The translations under genes and the position numbers were made by a program. Below, one piece after another: positions 8,596 to 18,407 of a stretch of DNA of 64,000 bases (positions are counted from its first letter, which is position 1; the number at the start of each line of letters is the position of its first letter). The stretch is from JADCRZ01 sp037718865 (GTDB lineage: Bacteria > Bacteroidota > Bacteroidia > Chitinophagales > Chitinophagaceae), in the NCBI GenBank assembly GCA_037718865.1, contig JBBJMP010000009.1, forward strand, positions 124,001-188,000, in the 5' to 3' direction. The notes beneath the pieces were generated by a model. The model was not told where the DNA came from. It saw only the letters and a program-made list of their open reading frames with translations, and did no database searches.

Positions 8596-11046
8596 ATGAA
8601 AAAGCTTCTACCGCTCTTAATATTTTTAACCACTGCTTATATTTCAACCGCACAAGTAGTAAACGGAAATATTTCAGGCACAGTAAACGATGCTTCAGAG
8701 AAAGGGCAGGAGGCTGCCACCATTTCCCTCTTAACAGCAAATGATTCATCCCTTGTACACATGTGTGTCTCCGACAAAGCCGGCAATTTCCGGTTTACCA
8801 GCATAGGAGAAGGTAAATACCTGGTTTCTGTTTCAGCGGTAGGTTATTCAAAAGGTTACTCAAAGACCTTTACAATCGACGTTACTAACCCATCCATTCA
8901 TTTAAATCCTGTTAAGCTCAGGGAAATAGCAAAAGATCTTTCTGCTGTAACTGTAGTTGGCCGTAAACAATTGATCGAGCAAAAGATAGACAGGACGGTG
9001 GTTAATGTAGATGGTGCAGTAACGAATGTCGGGGCTTCCGCTCTGGAGGTTCTGGAAAAATCGCCCGGTATTACGGTCGATAAAGATGGAAATATCAGTT
9101 TAAAGGGCAAACAGGGCGTTATGGTCATGATAGATGGAAAGCCCTCTTATTTGTCCGGTGCAGAACTAGTGAACCTGTTGCGAAATATGAATGCCAATCA
9201 ACTTGACCAGATCGAGATCATGACTAATCCCCCGGCAAAATATGATGCAGCCGGTAATTCCGGCATTATAAATATTAAAACGAAGAAAATTAAAATGCAG
9301 GGCTTTAATGGAAGTCTCACTGCAGGATTTAGCCAGGGAAAATACTCGAAAACCAATAATAGTATCAATATGAATTATCGTACTGGTAAAATGAATGCTT
9401 TCCTTAACGTCAGTTATAATAAAAACAATGGATTTCAGGGCCTTGATATTTTACGCAGGTACAGAAACATAGATGGTAAATCTATAGATGCCATCTTTGA
9501 ACAAGCCTCTTTTATCAGGACTACCAACGAAAACAGGAACCTCAAAGCAGGGATGGATTTTTTTCTTACCGATAAAACAACTGTTGGTTTCGTAGCATCG
9601 GGTTTTATTGCTCCCGAAGTATATAACGGAACCAATACCAGCTACCTGAAAAATGGTTCACATGTGGTGGACTCAATTGTATTCTCTTTGGGCAATAATA
9701 ATGACCGGTGGAAAAATGGGTCAATTAACCTGAACTTTCGTCACCAGTTTGATTCGGCCGGCAGGGAATTAACTGCTGATGTAGATTACGTTACATATAC
9801 ATCCAACAACAATCAACACTATATCAACAGTTCGTTCAAACCTGACTGGACTAAAAAGAACCAGGAGGAACTGAAAGGTATATTACCCATCAATATCAAC
9901 ATATACTCCGCTAAAACCGATTATACCCATCAATTTAAAGGTTTAAAAATGGATGCTGGATTAAAGGTGAGTTATGTAAATACTGATAACGTCGCCAATT
10001 ATTTCAACCTGCGGGTTGGTCAATGGATGCCAGATTATAATAAAACAAATAATTTTCAGTATACCGAAAACATAAATGCGGCCTATATCAATATTAACAG
10101 GCAGATAAAAAAGTGGGGAGTGCAGGCTGGCTTGCGTTATGAGAACACCAACTATACCGGCAAACAAAAGGGTAACCCCCAAAGAAAGGATTCTTCCTTT
10201 AGCCGTAGTTACGACAGTTGGTTCCCTACAGTATATCTAAGTTATGCCGCTGACAAGAACAATCAGTTCGGGTTAAATGTTGGCAGAAGAATTGACCGTC
10301 CGGCTTACCAGGACCTGAATCCATTCCTTTTCTTCCTGGACAATTATACATATCAGTCCGGCAATCCCTATCTCAAGCCGCAGTTTTCAAATAATATCGA
10401 GCTATCCCATACTTTCAAAGGATTTCTGACAACAACCGTTAACTACAGCGTTACAAAAAATTTCTTTACAGAAACCTTTGAGCAGTCTGGTTATGCAACC
10501 ATTGTACGAAACGGAAATATCGGTGAACGTAACAATGCCGGCATTTCGGTAAGCGCACAGGTTCCGGTTCAAAAATGGTGGACGGCCATTTTTTACACAA
10601 ACTATAATTACAGCCAGTTTTCCGGAGAATTGTATGGTGAAAAGATTCAGGTTGAAGCGGGCAATCTAATGGTGAATATAAACAACCAGTTAAAATTAAA
10701 AAATGGCTGGGCAGCAGAACTGTCTGGGTTTTACAGAACGAAGGGTGTGGAAGGTCAGATCTCCATACAACCGCTGGGCCAGGTATCGGCAGGAATATCC
10801 AAACAGGTATTGAAAAATAAGGGCAGTGTTCGTTTAAATGTAAGAGATATGTTCTATACGCAGAAAGTACAGGGTAACATCATGTTTCAAAGAACCGAAG
10901 CGCATTTTTGGAGTACACGCGATTCCAGGGTGGCTAATATCACGTTCACTTACCGCTTTGGCAAGCCGCTTAAAGGAGCCCAAAACAACAGGAAGACCGG
11001 TGGTAGTTCGGATGAGCAAAGCCGGGTGAAAATGAGCGGAAGCTAA
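8596..11046 (+). CDS. Outer-membrane beta-barrel protein (OMP_b-brl_3, TonB-receptor-like), paralogue 1
   Basis: Predicted outer-membrane protein of 816 residues. It begins with a signal peptide (MKKLLPLLIFLTTAYISTAQ), then a carboxypeptidase-regulatory-like beta-sandwich (~25-110). A plug-like domain follows, with VEKxPGI-type sequence (LEKSPGITVDKDGNISLKGKQ) and a SGxxGIINIKTKK motif. The rest is an aromatic-rich barrel of the PF14905 type, ending in TFTYRFGKP and a polar tail. No SusD-like partner is adjacent, so a SusC role is unlikely. The next gene is a close paralogue of nearly equal length. Ligand unknown; such proteins may import metals, peptides or siderophores, or act structurally. 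Confidence 0.88.
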   Translation: MKKLLPLLIFLTTAYISTAQVVNGNISGTVNDASEKGQEAATISLLTANDSSLVHMCVSDKAGNFRFTSIGEGKYLVSVSAVGYSKGYSKTFTIDVTNPSIHLNPVKLREIAKDLSAVTVVGRKQLIEQKIDRTVVNVDGAVTNVGASALEVLEKSPGITVDKDGNISLKGKQGVMVMIDGKPSYLSGAELVNLLRNMNANQLDQIEIMTNPPAKYDAAGNSGIINIKTKKIKMQGFNGSLTAGFSQGKYSKTNNSINMNYRTGKMNAFLNVSYNKNNGFQGLDILRRYRNIDGKSIDAIFEQASFIRTTNENRNLKAGMDFFLTDKTTVGFVASGFIAPEVYNGTNTSYLKNGSHVVDSIVFSLGNNNDRWKNGSINLNFRHQFDSAGRELTADVDYVTYTSNNNQHYINSSFKPDWTKKNQEELKGILPININIYSAKTDYTHQFKGLKMDAGLKVSYVNTDNVANYFNLRVGQWMPDYNKTNNFQYTENINAAYININRQIKKWGVQAGLRYENTNYTGKQKGNPQRKDSSFSRSYDSWFPTVYLSYAADKNNQFGLNVGRRIDRPAYQDLNPFLFFLDNYTYQSGNPYLKPQFSNNIELSHTFKGFLTTTVNYSVTKNFFTETFEQSGYATIVRNGNIGERNNAGISVSAQVPVQKWWTAIFYTNYNYSQFSGELYGEKIQVEAGNLMVNINNQLKLKNGWAAELSGFYRTKGVEGQISIQPLGQVSAGISKQVLKNKGSVRLNVRDMFYTQKVQGNIMFQRTEAHFWSTRDSRVANITFTYRFGKPLKGAQNNRKTGGSSDEQSRVKMSGS

Positions 11047-11276
11047 TTCCGGATTAATCACCACGTTCAGGCGAGGCATAACAAACAAGAGGCCTTTGTT
11101 GGGTACGAATGAAAGAGGGGCAGACGACAAATTCTACGTAATTCTTCGTACCTGAAAAAGACCGCTTGTGTCATGGATGGTCCTGTCGTCACTATTTATG
11201 TTTTTAAAGCACTGTTTGATGTACACTTTCACGGCAGCTTCTCAAACTCAATTTAATCACTTTTAAAATTAACTGT

Positions 11277-13736
11277 ATGGGAAAATTTATACTTCTATTA
11301 AGCCTTTCACTTGCCTCATTACTTTCTTATGCCCAGGAAAAGCCAGGTAAGATCACAGGATCAGTGGTGGATCCTAAGTCAAAGGGAATTGAAGCAGCGA
11401 CCGTGCAGTTGTTACGGGTCAAAGATCAGGGCCTGGTGAAATTCGCTGTGACAAACGGTGAGGGAAAGTTTGAACTGGAAAAAATTGCAGAAGGTAAATA
11501 CCTGATTAATATTACAGCAGTTGGTTTTGAAAAAAAGGGCAGCGAAGCTTTTGAGATTACCGCAGCAAAATCCACAGTGCAACTCCCTGCCCTGCAGTTG
11601 GAAAACTCCGGTAAGTCGCTTGGGGAAGTAACGGTTACGGGCAAAAAACCGATGGTTGAGAACAAAATTGATAAAACGGTAGTGAATGTGGAAGCATTCA
11701 TTTCAAATGCCGGTGGAACAGCTATGGATGTATTGGAAAAATCTCCCGGAATTTCTGTTGACCGGGATGGTATCATTAGTTTAAAAGGTAAACAAGGCGT
11801 GATTATTCTTATGGATGGAAAGCAGACCTTTTTAAGCGGGCAAGACTTGGCCAACCTGTTAAAAAACATGCCGGCAAATCAGCTGGAAACGATCGAGATC
11901 ATGACCCAGCCTTCATCAAAATACGACGCTTCCGGGAACAGCGGTATCATCAATATAAAAACAAAAAAGAATAGCCTGTCGGGCTTCAACGGTAGCATAA
12001 ACCTGAGTTATGTGCAGGGCGTATATCCAAAATCGCCAAACAGTATAAACGTAAATTATAAGAAGAACAAAGTAAACCTCTTTGCCAATTATAGCTACTC
12101 CTTCTGGCAGGGTTTCGGCGACCTGAATATTTTACGCAAATTCCGAAATAACAGCAATGAACTAACTTCTGTTTTTGACCAGCTGAGCATCCAACGGTTC
12201 AAGGGCGAGAATCATAACCTGCGTACAGGGATGGATTACGCTATCGATAAGAAAACCTCTATAGGCTTTGTTGTAAATGCCATGTATAATCCACGCCAAT
12301 TTTCCGCAGCAAGTGTTTCGGATATTTATAACGGAGCCGGTCAGCTGGATTCAACAAATGTTGCCGACAGCAGAAGCAAGGATCCATGGAAAAATATCGG
12401 AACAAACATTAATTTCCGCAAAACGCTCGATACAGCCGGAAGAGAATTAACGGCTGATGTGGACTATGTACGGTATACGTCAACGAGCCGTCAATCTTCT
12501 TTCAACTACACTTTTTTTAACCCTGGCCATAAACTGATTGATTCGTTTTTTCTGAAAGGAAACCTTCCGTCAGATATTAAGATATACACTGCAAAAATGG
12601 ATTATGTGCACCCGTTGAAGAAAGGCGCAAAAATAGAAGCGGGATTAAAATCAAGTTATGTAGAAACGGATAACAACGCACAGTACACCAAGCTGGATAA
12701 TACAAAAAATGAATGGATCAATGATGGCACGCGCAGCAATCATTTTCTTTACGATGAAAATATTAACGCTGCTTATTTTAATTACAGCAGGCACATTAAA
12801 AAGATCGGCATCCAGGGTGGCTTACGTTACGAATATACCAAAGCCAAAGGTAAACAGATGATTAATCAGAAAAATTTCGACCGGAGTTACGGCCAATTGT
12901 TTCCGACTGCCTATATCAGTTATGCCATGAATAAAAAGAACAACTTCAGCCTGTCTTATGGCAGACGGATCCAGCGTCCGAATTACCAGGATATGAACCC
13001 CTTCCAATACTTTCTTGACCAGTATACTTACAGAGAAGGCAATCCGTTCCTGACTCCCCAATTCAGTCATAACCTGGAGCTTAGCCATAATTTTAAGGGA
13101 GAGCTCAATACCAACATCAGTTTCACTGAGACCACCGATATTATAAACGATGTGTTAAAGCAAAATAATGTTACCAAAGTTACCCTGCTGACCAGGGAAA
13201 ACATAGCCAGGAGAAGAAATATAGGTATGTCCGTCAGTTATAACAAGGCCCTGACGAAGTGGTGGACCACCAGTATATTTGCCAATCTTTTCAATAATAA
13301 ATATGATGGCATAGTAAATAACCGCCAGCTAAATGTAAACATCAGCTCTTTAATGTTTAATGTCAACAATCAGTTGAAATTTAAAAAAGGATGGGGCGGT
13401 GAAGTAAGCGGGTTTTACAGAACTAAGATGCAGGATGGCGGACTAATCGTCTCCGAGCCTATGGGAGTCGTTTCCTTTGGAGTTTCCAAACAAATCATCA
13501 AAAGCAAGGGTACCCTGAAACTAAATATAATTGATCCTTTCTACATTCAAAACTTCAGGGGTTTTACACAATTTGGTGAAATAGATATGACCATCAGAAA
13601 TAAATGGGACAACCGGAGAGTTGGCCTGGGCTTTAGTTACAGGTTTGGCAAAACCCAGAATAACGGACCTGCCAAACGAAAAACAGGCAGCTCGCAGGAT
13701 GAACAAAGCAGGGTAGGAGGTGGCCAGCAACAATAG
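11277..13736 (+). CDS. Outer-membrane beta-barrel protein (OMP_b-brl_3), paralogue 2
   Basis: 819-residue tandem paralogue of the preceding gene. It has the same layout: signal peptide (MGKFILLLSLSLASLLSYAQ), carboxypeptidase-regulatory-like domain, plug (VLEKSPGISVDRDGIISLKGKQG; ASGNSGIINIKTKK) and a long barrel. Shared landmarks include GRELTADVDYV, FLDxYTYxxGNPxLxPQFSxNxELSHxFKG and a near-identical C-terminal tail (KTGSSQDEQSRV versus KTGGSSDEQSRV). The 230-bp spacer may hold its own promoter. The duplication is old enough that barrel loops differ widely, consistent with different ligands. A terminator follows. Confidence 0.88.
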   Translation: MGKFILLLSLSLASLLSYAQEKPGKITGSVVDPKSKGIEAATVQLLRVKDQGLVKFAVTNGEGKFELEKIAEGKYLINITAVGFEKKGSEAFEITAAKSTVQLPALQLENSGKSLGEVTVTGKKPMVENKIDKTVVNVEAFISNAGGTAMDVLEKSPGISVDRDGIISLKGKQGVIILMDGKQTFLSGQDLANLLKNMPANQLETIEIMTQPSSKYDASGNSGIINIKTKKNSLSGFNGSINLSYVQGVYPKSPNSINVNYKKNKVNLFANYSYSFWQGFGDLNILRKFRNNSNELTSVFDQLSIQRFKGENHNLRTGMDYAIDKKTSIGFVVNAMYNPRQFSAASVSDIYNGAGQLDSTNVADSRSKDPWKNIGTNINFRKTLDTAGRELTADVDYVRYTSTSRQSSFNYTFFNPGHKLIDSFFLKGNLPSDIKIYTAKMDYVHPLKKGAKIEAGLKSSYVETDNNAQYTKLDNTKNEWINDGTRSNHFLYDENINAAYFNYSRHIKKIGIQGGLRYEYTKAKGKQMINQKNFDRSYGQLFPTAYISYAMNKKNNFSLSYGRRIQRPNYQDMNPFQYFLDQYTYREGNPFLTPQFSHNLELSHNFKGELNTNISFTETTDIINDVLKQNNVTKVTLLTRENIARRRNIGMSVSYNKALTKWWTTSIFANLFNNKYDGIVNNRQLNVNISSLMFNVNNQLKFKKGWGGEVSGFYRTKMQDGGLIVSEPMGVVSFGVSKQIIKSKGTLKLNIIDPFYIQNFRGFTQFGEIDMTIRNKWDNRRVGLGFSYRFGKTQNNGPAKRKTGSSQDEQSRVGGGQQQ

Positions 13737-13789
13737 TTCTCTTAACCTCTATTAATTAGCTTTCTATATATGGTTGTTAGTTATCGTTA

Positions 13790-13815
13790 AGCATCCCGTT
13801 TCTACGGGATGCTTC
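13790..13815 (+). terminator. Rho-independent terminator after the barrel-protein pair
   Basis: AGCATCCCG and CGGGATGCT form a 9-bp stem with a 6-nt loop, followed by TTCCGTTT. It lies about 55 bp after the stop codon of the second barrel gene. Confidence 0.8.
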
Positions 13816-13954
13816 CGTTTAAGCAATTCCCTGTCAGGCCGCTCACTGTTAGGCCACTCCAGCGGCCGGACTATATTTGGAATATTTTGCGATTCCTGCA
13901 GCTGATTCTATAATTTTATGCACATATAGTCAATCACTAATCAATTAATTACTC

Positions 13955-14446
13955 ATGCCTTCATTTGATATCGTCAGCAAAGTGGATTTGCAGACATTGG
14001 ACAATGCCATCAATACAGTAAAAAAAGAGATCACAAACAGATTTGATTTCAAGGGATCTCATGTTGAGGTTGCATTGAATAAGAAAGACCTTGTCCTGAA
14101 CCTCGAAGCAGATAGCGAAATGAAATTAAACCAGATCATTGACGTATTGATCAGCCGGACTATCAAACAGGGCCTGGCGGCCGAAATTTATGATCTTTCC
14201 AAGGAACCTTACCAGAGCGGCAAAGTGGTTAAAAGGGATGTAGCGGTAAGAAACGGGATCAAGCAGGAGGATGCAAAAAAAATAGTAAAGTTTATCAAGG
14301 ATAGTGGACTGAAAGTTCAACCTGCTATTATGGACGATATAGTCAGGGTGACCGCTAAAAAGATCGACGATCTGCAGGAAGTTATACAGGCTTCAAAAGC
14401 ATGGAATTTGGGAATAGCCTTGCAACACATAAATATGAAAAGTTGA
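13955..14446 (+). CDS. yajQ: YajQ-family nucleotide-binding protein
   Basis: Cytoplasmic protein of 163 residues built from two ferredoxin-like domains. Family members bind nucleotides, and some bind cyclic-di-GMP. The N-terminus MPSFDIVSKVDLQTLDNAINTVKKEI and the following TNRFDFKGS motif are diagnostic. The C-terminus KKIVKFIKDSGLKVQPAI and the LGIALQHINMKS-like ending also fit. Length is exactly that of the family. It is monocistronic after a terminator. The family is secure; its role in this organism is not established. Confidence 0.95.
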   Translation: MPSFDIVSKVDLQTLDNAINTVKKEITNRFDFKGSHVEVALNKKDLVLNLEADSEMKLNQIIDVLISRTIKQGLAAEIYDLSKEPYQSGKVVKRDVAVRNGIKQEDAKKIVKFIKDSGLKVQPAIMDDIVRVTAKKIDDLQEVIQASKAWNLGIALQHINMKS

Positions 14447-14724
14447 GATTTTGAGGCAAATCCCTATATATTTGTACAACATTAGCAACGAGTTGCATAA
14501 AGTCTGATATCTGTCAATCCCCCGTCCGTCTATGAAAAACGTGATACTATATTACTTTGTTCCCGCTAGTCAATTATGCTGACTGTCTTCTTCCAATATC
14601 AACCCAGGGACTAAATCCTCTATTCTGGCCATTTAAGCATTACGTATAAATATGATCAGGTGGCGAATCATTATTCGTATAAATTAACATGAATCAACAT
14701 TTTTAACTCAAAACGATTATTAAG

Positions 14725-15549
14725 ATGAACAAGAGAATCCCCACATTATTTGTCCTGATGGCATTGGCCACAACATCATTTTTATCCTGTAGCAAAATCA
14801 TTGATTGGAAAAACATCACTCATAACCCAAAGGGCAATGGCTGTGATGTGGCAGAATACCATCTTCCTTACTATGATGATTATTCCATACCGTTCCCATT
14901 TTTATTTAAAAAAAAATATGATCCTTCAGGCAAAATAGTTAAGGAAATTGATTGTTCATTCTGGAACATAAGTTCCCCGGCCCGGTTGGCGCACCTGGAA
15001 TTAACTCTCGTACGTAAAGAACGGAATCTGTTATTTTTGGATAAATACAACCAGTTTGATACGGTAATGTCTGCTTACTTAAATAACTACGGGCGGGTAG
15101 AGTCGCTCATAGGTAGTGATAAGTTAATCAACTATGAAGAAAAGATCCGTTCAAATAAATTTTTCTATGCAAACAACCGCCTTACAGCAGTAGAAACAAT
15201 TATTACTGATGCAGACGGAAATAAAACCAGCCAGCTGAATTCCGTCTCTTATGATAGTTACGGAAATATTCTTTCATTCAGGAATAATACTTATCAATAT
15301 GATTACAACAGAAAAGCAAATCAACAATTTTATGTAGATGACTACATGGATTATGATAATGGTTATTATTTACTGCAATACTTGGGTTACTTCCCTGAAG
15401 TTACTAACCCTCTAAATATACGGGTCCGCGTTGAAACCACTGTTTTTAAAGAAAATTTAATCAATCATAGTTTTGATGCCGATAACCGGCTGACCAGTTA
15501 TCAGTTTGGCAATTTGGGCAAGGCCACTATACTATACCATTGTAAATAG
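14725..15549 (+). CDS. Hypothetical lipoprotein with YD-type C-terminal features
   Basis: Predicted lipoprotein of 274 residues. A signal peptide ends in a lipobox (ATTSFLSC, Cys near residue 22). The mature part is rich in tyrosine, asparagine and aspartate and holds phrases such as YDSYGNILSFRNNTYQYDYN and SFDADNRLTSYQFGN, reminiscent of YD/Rhs-like repeats in secreted Bacteroidota proteins. There is no enzymatic motif. The gene stands alone between yajQ and rpmE2. Function unknown; surface localisation is an inference from the lipobox. Confidence 0.7.
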   Translation: MNKRIPTLFVLMALATTSFLSCSKIIDWKNITHNPKGNGCDVAEYHLPYYDDYSIPFPFLFKKKYDPSGKIVKEIDCSFWNISSPARLAHLELTLVRKERNLLFLDKYNQFDTVMSAYLNNYGRVESLIGSDKLINYEEKIRSNKFFYANNRLTAVETIITDADGNKTSQLNSVSYDSYGNILSFRNNTYQYDYNRKANQQFYVDDYMDYDNGYYLLQYLGYFPEVTNPLNIRVRVETTVFKENLINHSFDADNRLTSYQFGNLGKATILYHCK

Positions 15550-15682
15550 GTCGCCTCCTATGAGTGAGGTTTTACTGTATATTGTTAGCTGACTATCAAA
15601 TTTTGTTTGCTATCTGAGGTCAAAGTATTATTTTTGCACCTCATTAGATAATTACGGCAAAATCCGTAGAAACTAAAACGTT

Positions 15683-15937
15683 ATGAAACAAGGTATTCAT
15701 CCCCAAAATTATAAGTTTGTAGTGTTTAGAGACATGAGTAATGGTCATGCTTTTCTTAGCCGTTCAACAGCCTATTCCAAGGAAACTGTGAAATGGGAAG
15801 ATGGCAATGAATATCCATTAATTAAATTAGAGATCTCCAATACATCTCATCCTTTCTTTACCGGTAAGTCTATGCTTGTAGACACTGCCGGACGTATCGA
15901 TAAATTTAATAAGCGTTACGAAAAAAAGGCCAAATAA
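15683..15937 (+). CDS. rpmE2: 50S ribosomal protein L31, type B
   Basis: 84-residue L31 of the long type. The N-terminus [17 protein letters not shown], the central [37 protein letters not shown] and the ending [12 protein letters not shown] are conserved. The zinc-binding cysteines of type A L31 are absent, as expected for type B. In organisms with both forms, type B replaces type A when zinc is scarce; in many Bacteroidota it is the only form. A terminator follows directly. Confidence 0.96.
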   Translation: MKQGIHPQNYKFVVFRDMSNGHAFLSRSTAYSKETVKWEDGNEYPLIKLEISNTSHPFFTGKSMLVDTAGRIDKFNKRYEKKAK

Positions 15938-15971
15938 GGACATAAGTAATATTATTTGTTAGCGTAAAATT

Positions 15972-16000
15972 ATCCCTTCCTTTATGGAGGGGATTATTCT
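15972..16000 (+). terminator. Terminator after rpmE2
   Basis: ATCCCTTCC and GGAGGGGAT form a 9-bp stem (one G-U pair) with a 5-nt loop, followed by a T-rich stretch. It lies 34 bp after the rpmE2 stop codon. Confidence 0.8.
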
Positions 16001-16029
16001 TTATCCGCATGAATAATTAGTTTTACTAC

Positions 16030-17025
16030 ATGAACCTGATTGATGATGATGCTGTTAAAGAACAACTGTTTCCGTTTACCCTTACCAGGTCCATAGCTGA
16101 TATCAGGATAGGTATTTTAACCATCCGGGAAAAATGGTTGCTGCAACCAGGGCCTGCTGACCTAAACCTGCCATCAAACCTTTTACCTTCCAAACAGGTT
16201 GCCGAGTCCCTTAAATCAGGGAACAATCTCTTTTCGGGTGGCCATAAATTTATTAAGTACCCCTGGCATATTTTTCAATATAATGATTGGGCAATCAGGC
16301 AGGATTTTACACTAATTACTACAGGCAGAACTTCGCAGCCCATTCCACTTTCAAATGCAGTTATTTGTCCGGAACACGTATTCCTTGAAGAAGGGGCCAG
16401 AGTAGAGCACAGTTCGCTAAATGCATCGACTGGTCCTATCTACATTGGTAAATACGCCGAGGTCATGGAAGGTAGCCTGATCCGGGGGCCTTTTGCTTTA
16501 TGCGAGGGGGGAGTTATTAAAATGGGAGCGCGGATTTACGGGGCTACGACGATCGGTCCTTATAGTGTTGGCGGAGGCGAAATAAAGAATTCGGTCATCC
16601 TTGGCTATAGCAATAAGGCCCATGATGGTTATTTGGGTGATTCAGTCATCGGAGAGTGGTGCAACCTCGGTGCAGGTACGTCTAATTCAAATTTAAAAAA
16701 TAATGCAGGTGAAATCCGGCTTACTGACCGGCTCACGGGCCAGTCAGTCAGTGCCGGAATAAAATGCGGATTATTGATGGGTGATTATTCGCGTTGTGCC
16801 ATCAACACTTCTTTCAATACAGGAACCATAGCTGGTGTATGCTGCAATATTTTTAGTGATGGACTTACGCCGACCTACATACCACATTTTTCGTGGGGTG
16901 CCGGGTTGGCGCGGTACGACTTTGATAAAGCGCTGTTGGATATCAATAAATGGAAAAACCTGAAAAATCATTCGCTAACCGGGGAAGAAGTAGATAAACT
17001 CCGGCATATATTTGACAATCATTAA
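16030..17025 (+). CDS. GlmU-like sugar-nucleotidyltransferase / acetyltransferase of the Bacteroidota type, shortened
   Basis: Resembles the alternative bacterial GlmU family, thought to make UDP-GlcNAc for peptidoglycan and lipopolysaccharide. The N-terminus (LFPFTLTRSIADIRIGILTIREKW) matches that family. Residues ~110-300 form a left-handed beta-helix with hexapeptide repeats (SSLNASTGPIYIGKYAEVMEGSLIRGPF; GARIYGATTIGPYSVGGGEIKNSVILGYSNKAHDGYLGDSVIGEWCNLGAGTSNSNLKNN), including the acetyltransferase-like KAHDGYLGDS region. At 331 residues it appears 50-70 residues shorter than relatives, apparently missing sequence just after REKW in the nucleotidyltransferase part. tpiA follows 11 bp later, suggesting an operon. 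Activity of the N-terminal domain is doubtful. Confidence 0.82.
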   Translation: MNLIDDDAVKEQLFPFTLTRSIADIRIGILTIREKWLLQPGPADLNLPSNLLPSKQVAESLKSGNNLFSGGHKFIKYPWHIFQYNDWAIRQDFTLITTGRTSQPIPLSNAVICPEHVFLEEGARVEHSSLNASTGPIYIGKYAEVMEGSLIRGPFALCEGGVIKMGARIYGATTIGPYSVGGGEIKNSVILGYSNKAHDGYLGDSVIGEWCNLGAGTSNSNLKNNAGEIRLTDRLTGQSVSAGIKCGLLMGDYSRCAINTSFNTGTIAGVCCNIFSDGLTPTYIPHFSWGAGLARYDFDKALLDINKWKNLKNHSLTGEEVDKLRHIFDNH

Positions 17026-17036
17026 ATCACAAAAAG

Positions 17037-17798
17037 ATGAGAAAACAAATTGCAGCAGCAAACTGGAAGATGAACCTGACCTATACCCAGGGCGAACAGT
17101 TATTGGGAGAAGTGTTAGATGCAGACATTCAGTTAAAGCCTCATCAGCAGGCTATTTTTGCAGTGCCTTTTCCTTACCTTATGATGGCAAAAGATAAAAT
17201 GGCTATTGCGAATGACTTTGAAGTGTCTGCCCAGAATTGTTACCACAAATTGTCAGGAGCATTTACCGGGGAAGTATCTGTCGAAATGTTGTATTCCATC
17301 GGAATAGCGTATTGCCTGGTTGGGCATAGTGAACGCCGGGAGTATTTCAATGAAACAAACCAAATGCTGGCAGAAAAAATAAATCTCTTGCTGGTACAGA
17401 AAATTATACCGGTCTTTTGCTGCGGCGAATCGTTAGACATCCGTGAAACAAACGGCCAGAATGAATTTGTTGAAAAACAGCTGACGGAATCGTTGTTTCA
17501 TTTAACGCCCGACCAGGTCATAAATATTGTCATAGCGTATGAACCGATCTGGGCCATAGGCACGGGCAAAACGGCCAGTACCGAACAGGCACAGGAAATG
17601 CACGCCAGTCTTCGCTCCCTGCTTGCAAAACAATACGGGCAAGACATTGCTGATAAGATTTCCATTTTATACGGGGGCAGTGTTAAAGCCGGTAACGCGC
17701 ACGAACTTTTTGCTTCGCCCGACGTAGATGGAGGACTCGTAGGTGGTGCCTCTCTAAGCGCTCAGGAATTTGTTCAGATCATCAAGGCATTAAAATAG
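17037..17798 (+). CDS. tpiA: Triosephosphate isomerase
   Basis: Interconverts dihydroxyacetone phosphate and glyceraldehyde 3-phosphate in glycolysis. The 253-residue TIM barrel shows all catalytic elements. These are Asn-Lys in AANWKMNL (residues ~8-12), His in CLVGHSERRE (~97), Glu in IAYEPIWAIGTGKTAS (~170), and the phosphate-binding GGSVKAGNAHEL and GGLVGGASL motifs. Length is typical. It is 11 bp downstream of the GlmU-like gene, so the two are probably co-transcribed. Confidence 0.98.
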   Translation: MRKQIAAANWKMNLTYTQGEQLLGEVLDADIQLKPHQQAIFAVPFPYLMMAKDKMAIANDFEVSAQNCYHKLSGAFTGEVSVEMLYSIGIAYCLVGHSERREYFNETNQMLAEKINLLLVQKIIPVFCCGESLDIRETNGQNEFVEKQLTESLFHLTPDQVINIVIAYEPIWAIGTGKTASTEQAQEMHASLRSLLAKQYGQDIADKISILYGGSVKAGNAHELFASPDVDGGLVGGASLSAQEFVQIIKALK

Positions 17799-17874
17799 TT
17801 AATGTTACGATAATAATCACACCAGGAGTATTATCTGAATAATTTTTGAGTGGAATTACCGGAGGTATCTTGTT

Positions 17875-18345
17875 ATGAAAAGAGATAAAAGTCTTCAGCC
17901 ATTGTCGTGGCAGCATCATAATGAATTAATGAGCTGCGTTCTGATAAAAAAAGGTGTAAAAAAAGAAGCGGATATTGTTTTACTTACCGATTTTACAAAT
18001 ACTTTCTGGAAAGATGACCTAAAAAAACAAATCACCGTGGAAGAGGAAATTCTTATCCCTTTCCTTGTAAGACATCAAGTAGAAGACCGGTATATCAACA
18101 TGATCAGAACCGATCATTCCATCTTTCATTCCATCCTGGAGCGGTTAAATACTTTTGACCAGCGCCACAGGGTTTTCGAGATATTTGCCACCCTTATTGA
18201 ACAGCATATTCGCTTCAAGGAACGTATACTCTTCGGAAGAATGCAGGAAACGATCAGCGAAAAAGAACTGGAGGAGCTGGGCCTTAAACTGCATCTTGTT
18301 CAATATAAAAAATGCACTGATTACCCGGTTAAGTTTTGGGAGTAA
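17875..18345 (+). CDS. Hemerythrin-like HHE domain protein
   Basis: 156-residue, mostly helical protein with the spacing of a hemerythrin-type four-helix bundle. Putative metal ligands are His in LSWQHHNEL, Glu in VEEEILIPF, His in MIRTDHSIFHSI and His/Glu in EQHIRFKERILF. Such proteins bind a di-iron centre that can sense or carry O2 or NO. No partner enzyme is adjacent. The gene follows tpiA by 76 bp. The assignment rests on ligand pattern rather than strong overall similarity. Confidence 0.75.
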   Translation: MKRDKSLQPLSWQHHNELMSCVLIKKGVKKEADIVLLTDFTNTFWKDDLKKQITVEEEILIPFLVRHQVEDRYINMIRTDHSIFHSILERLNTFDQRHRVFEIFATLIEQHIRFKERILFGRMQETISEKELEELGLKLHLVQYKKCTDYPVKFWE

Positions 18346-18407
18346 TATCTGAACTTCCGTGTCAGTATGGCTACTTTAAAGTTGCCTGACTGACAATTAC
18401 CATAAAC

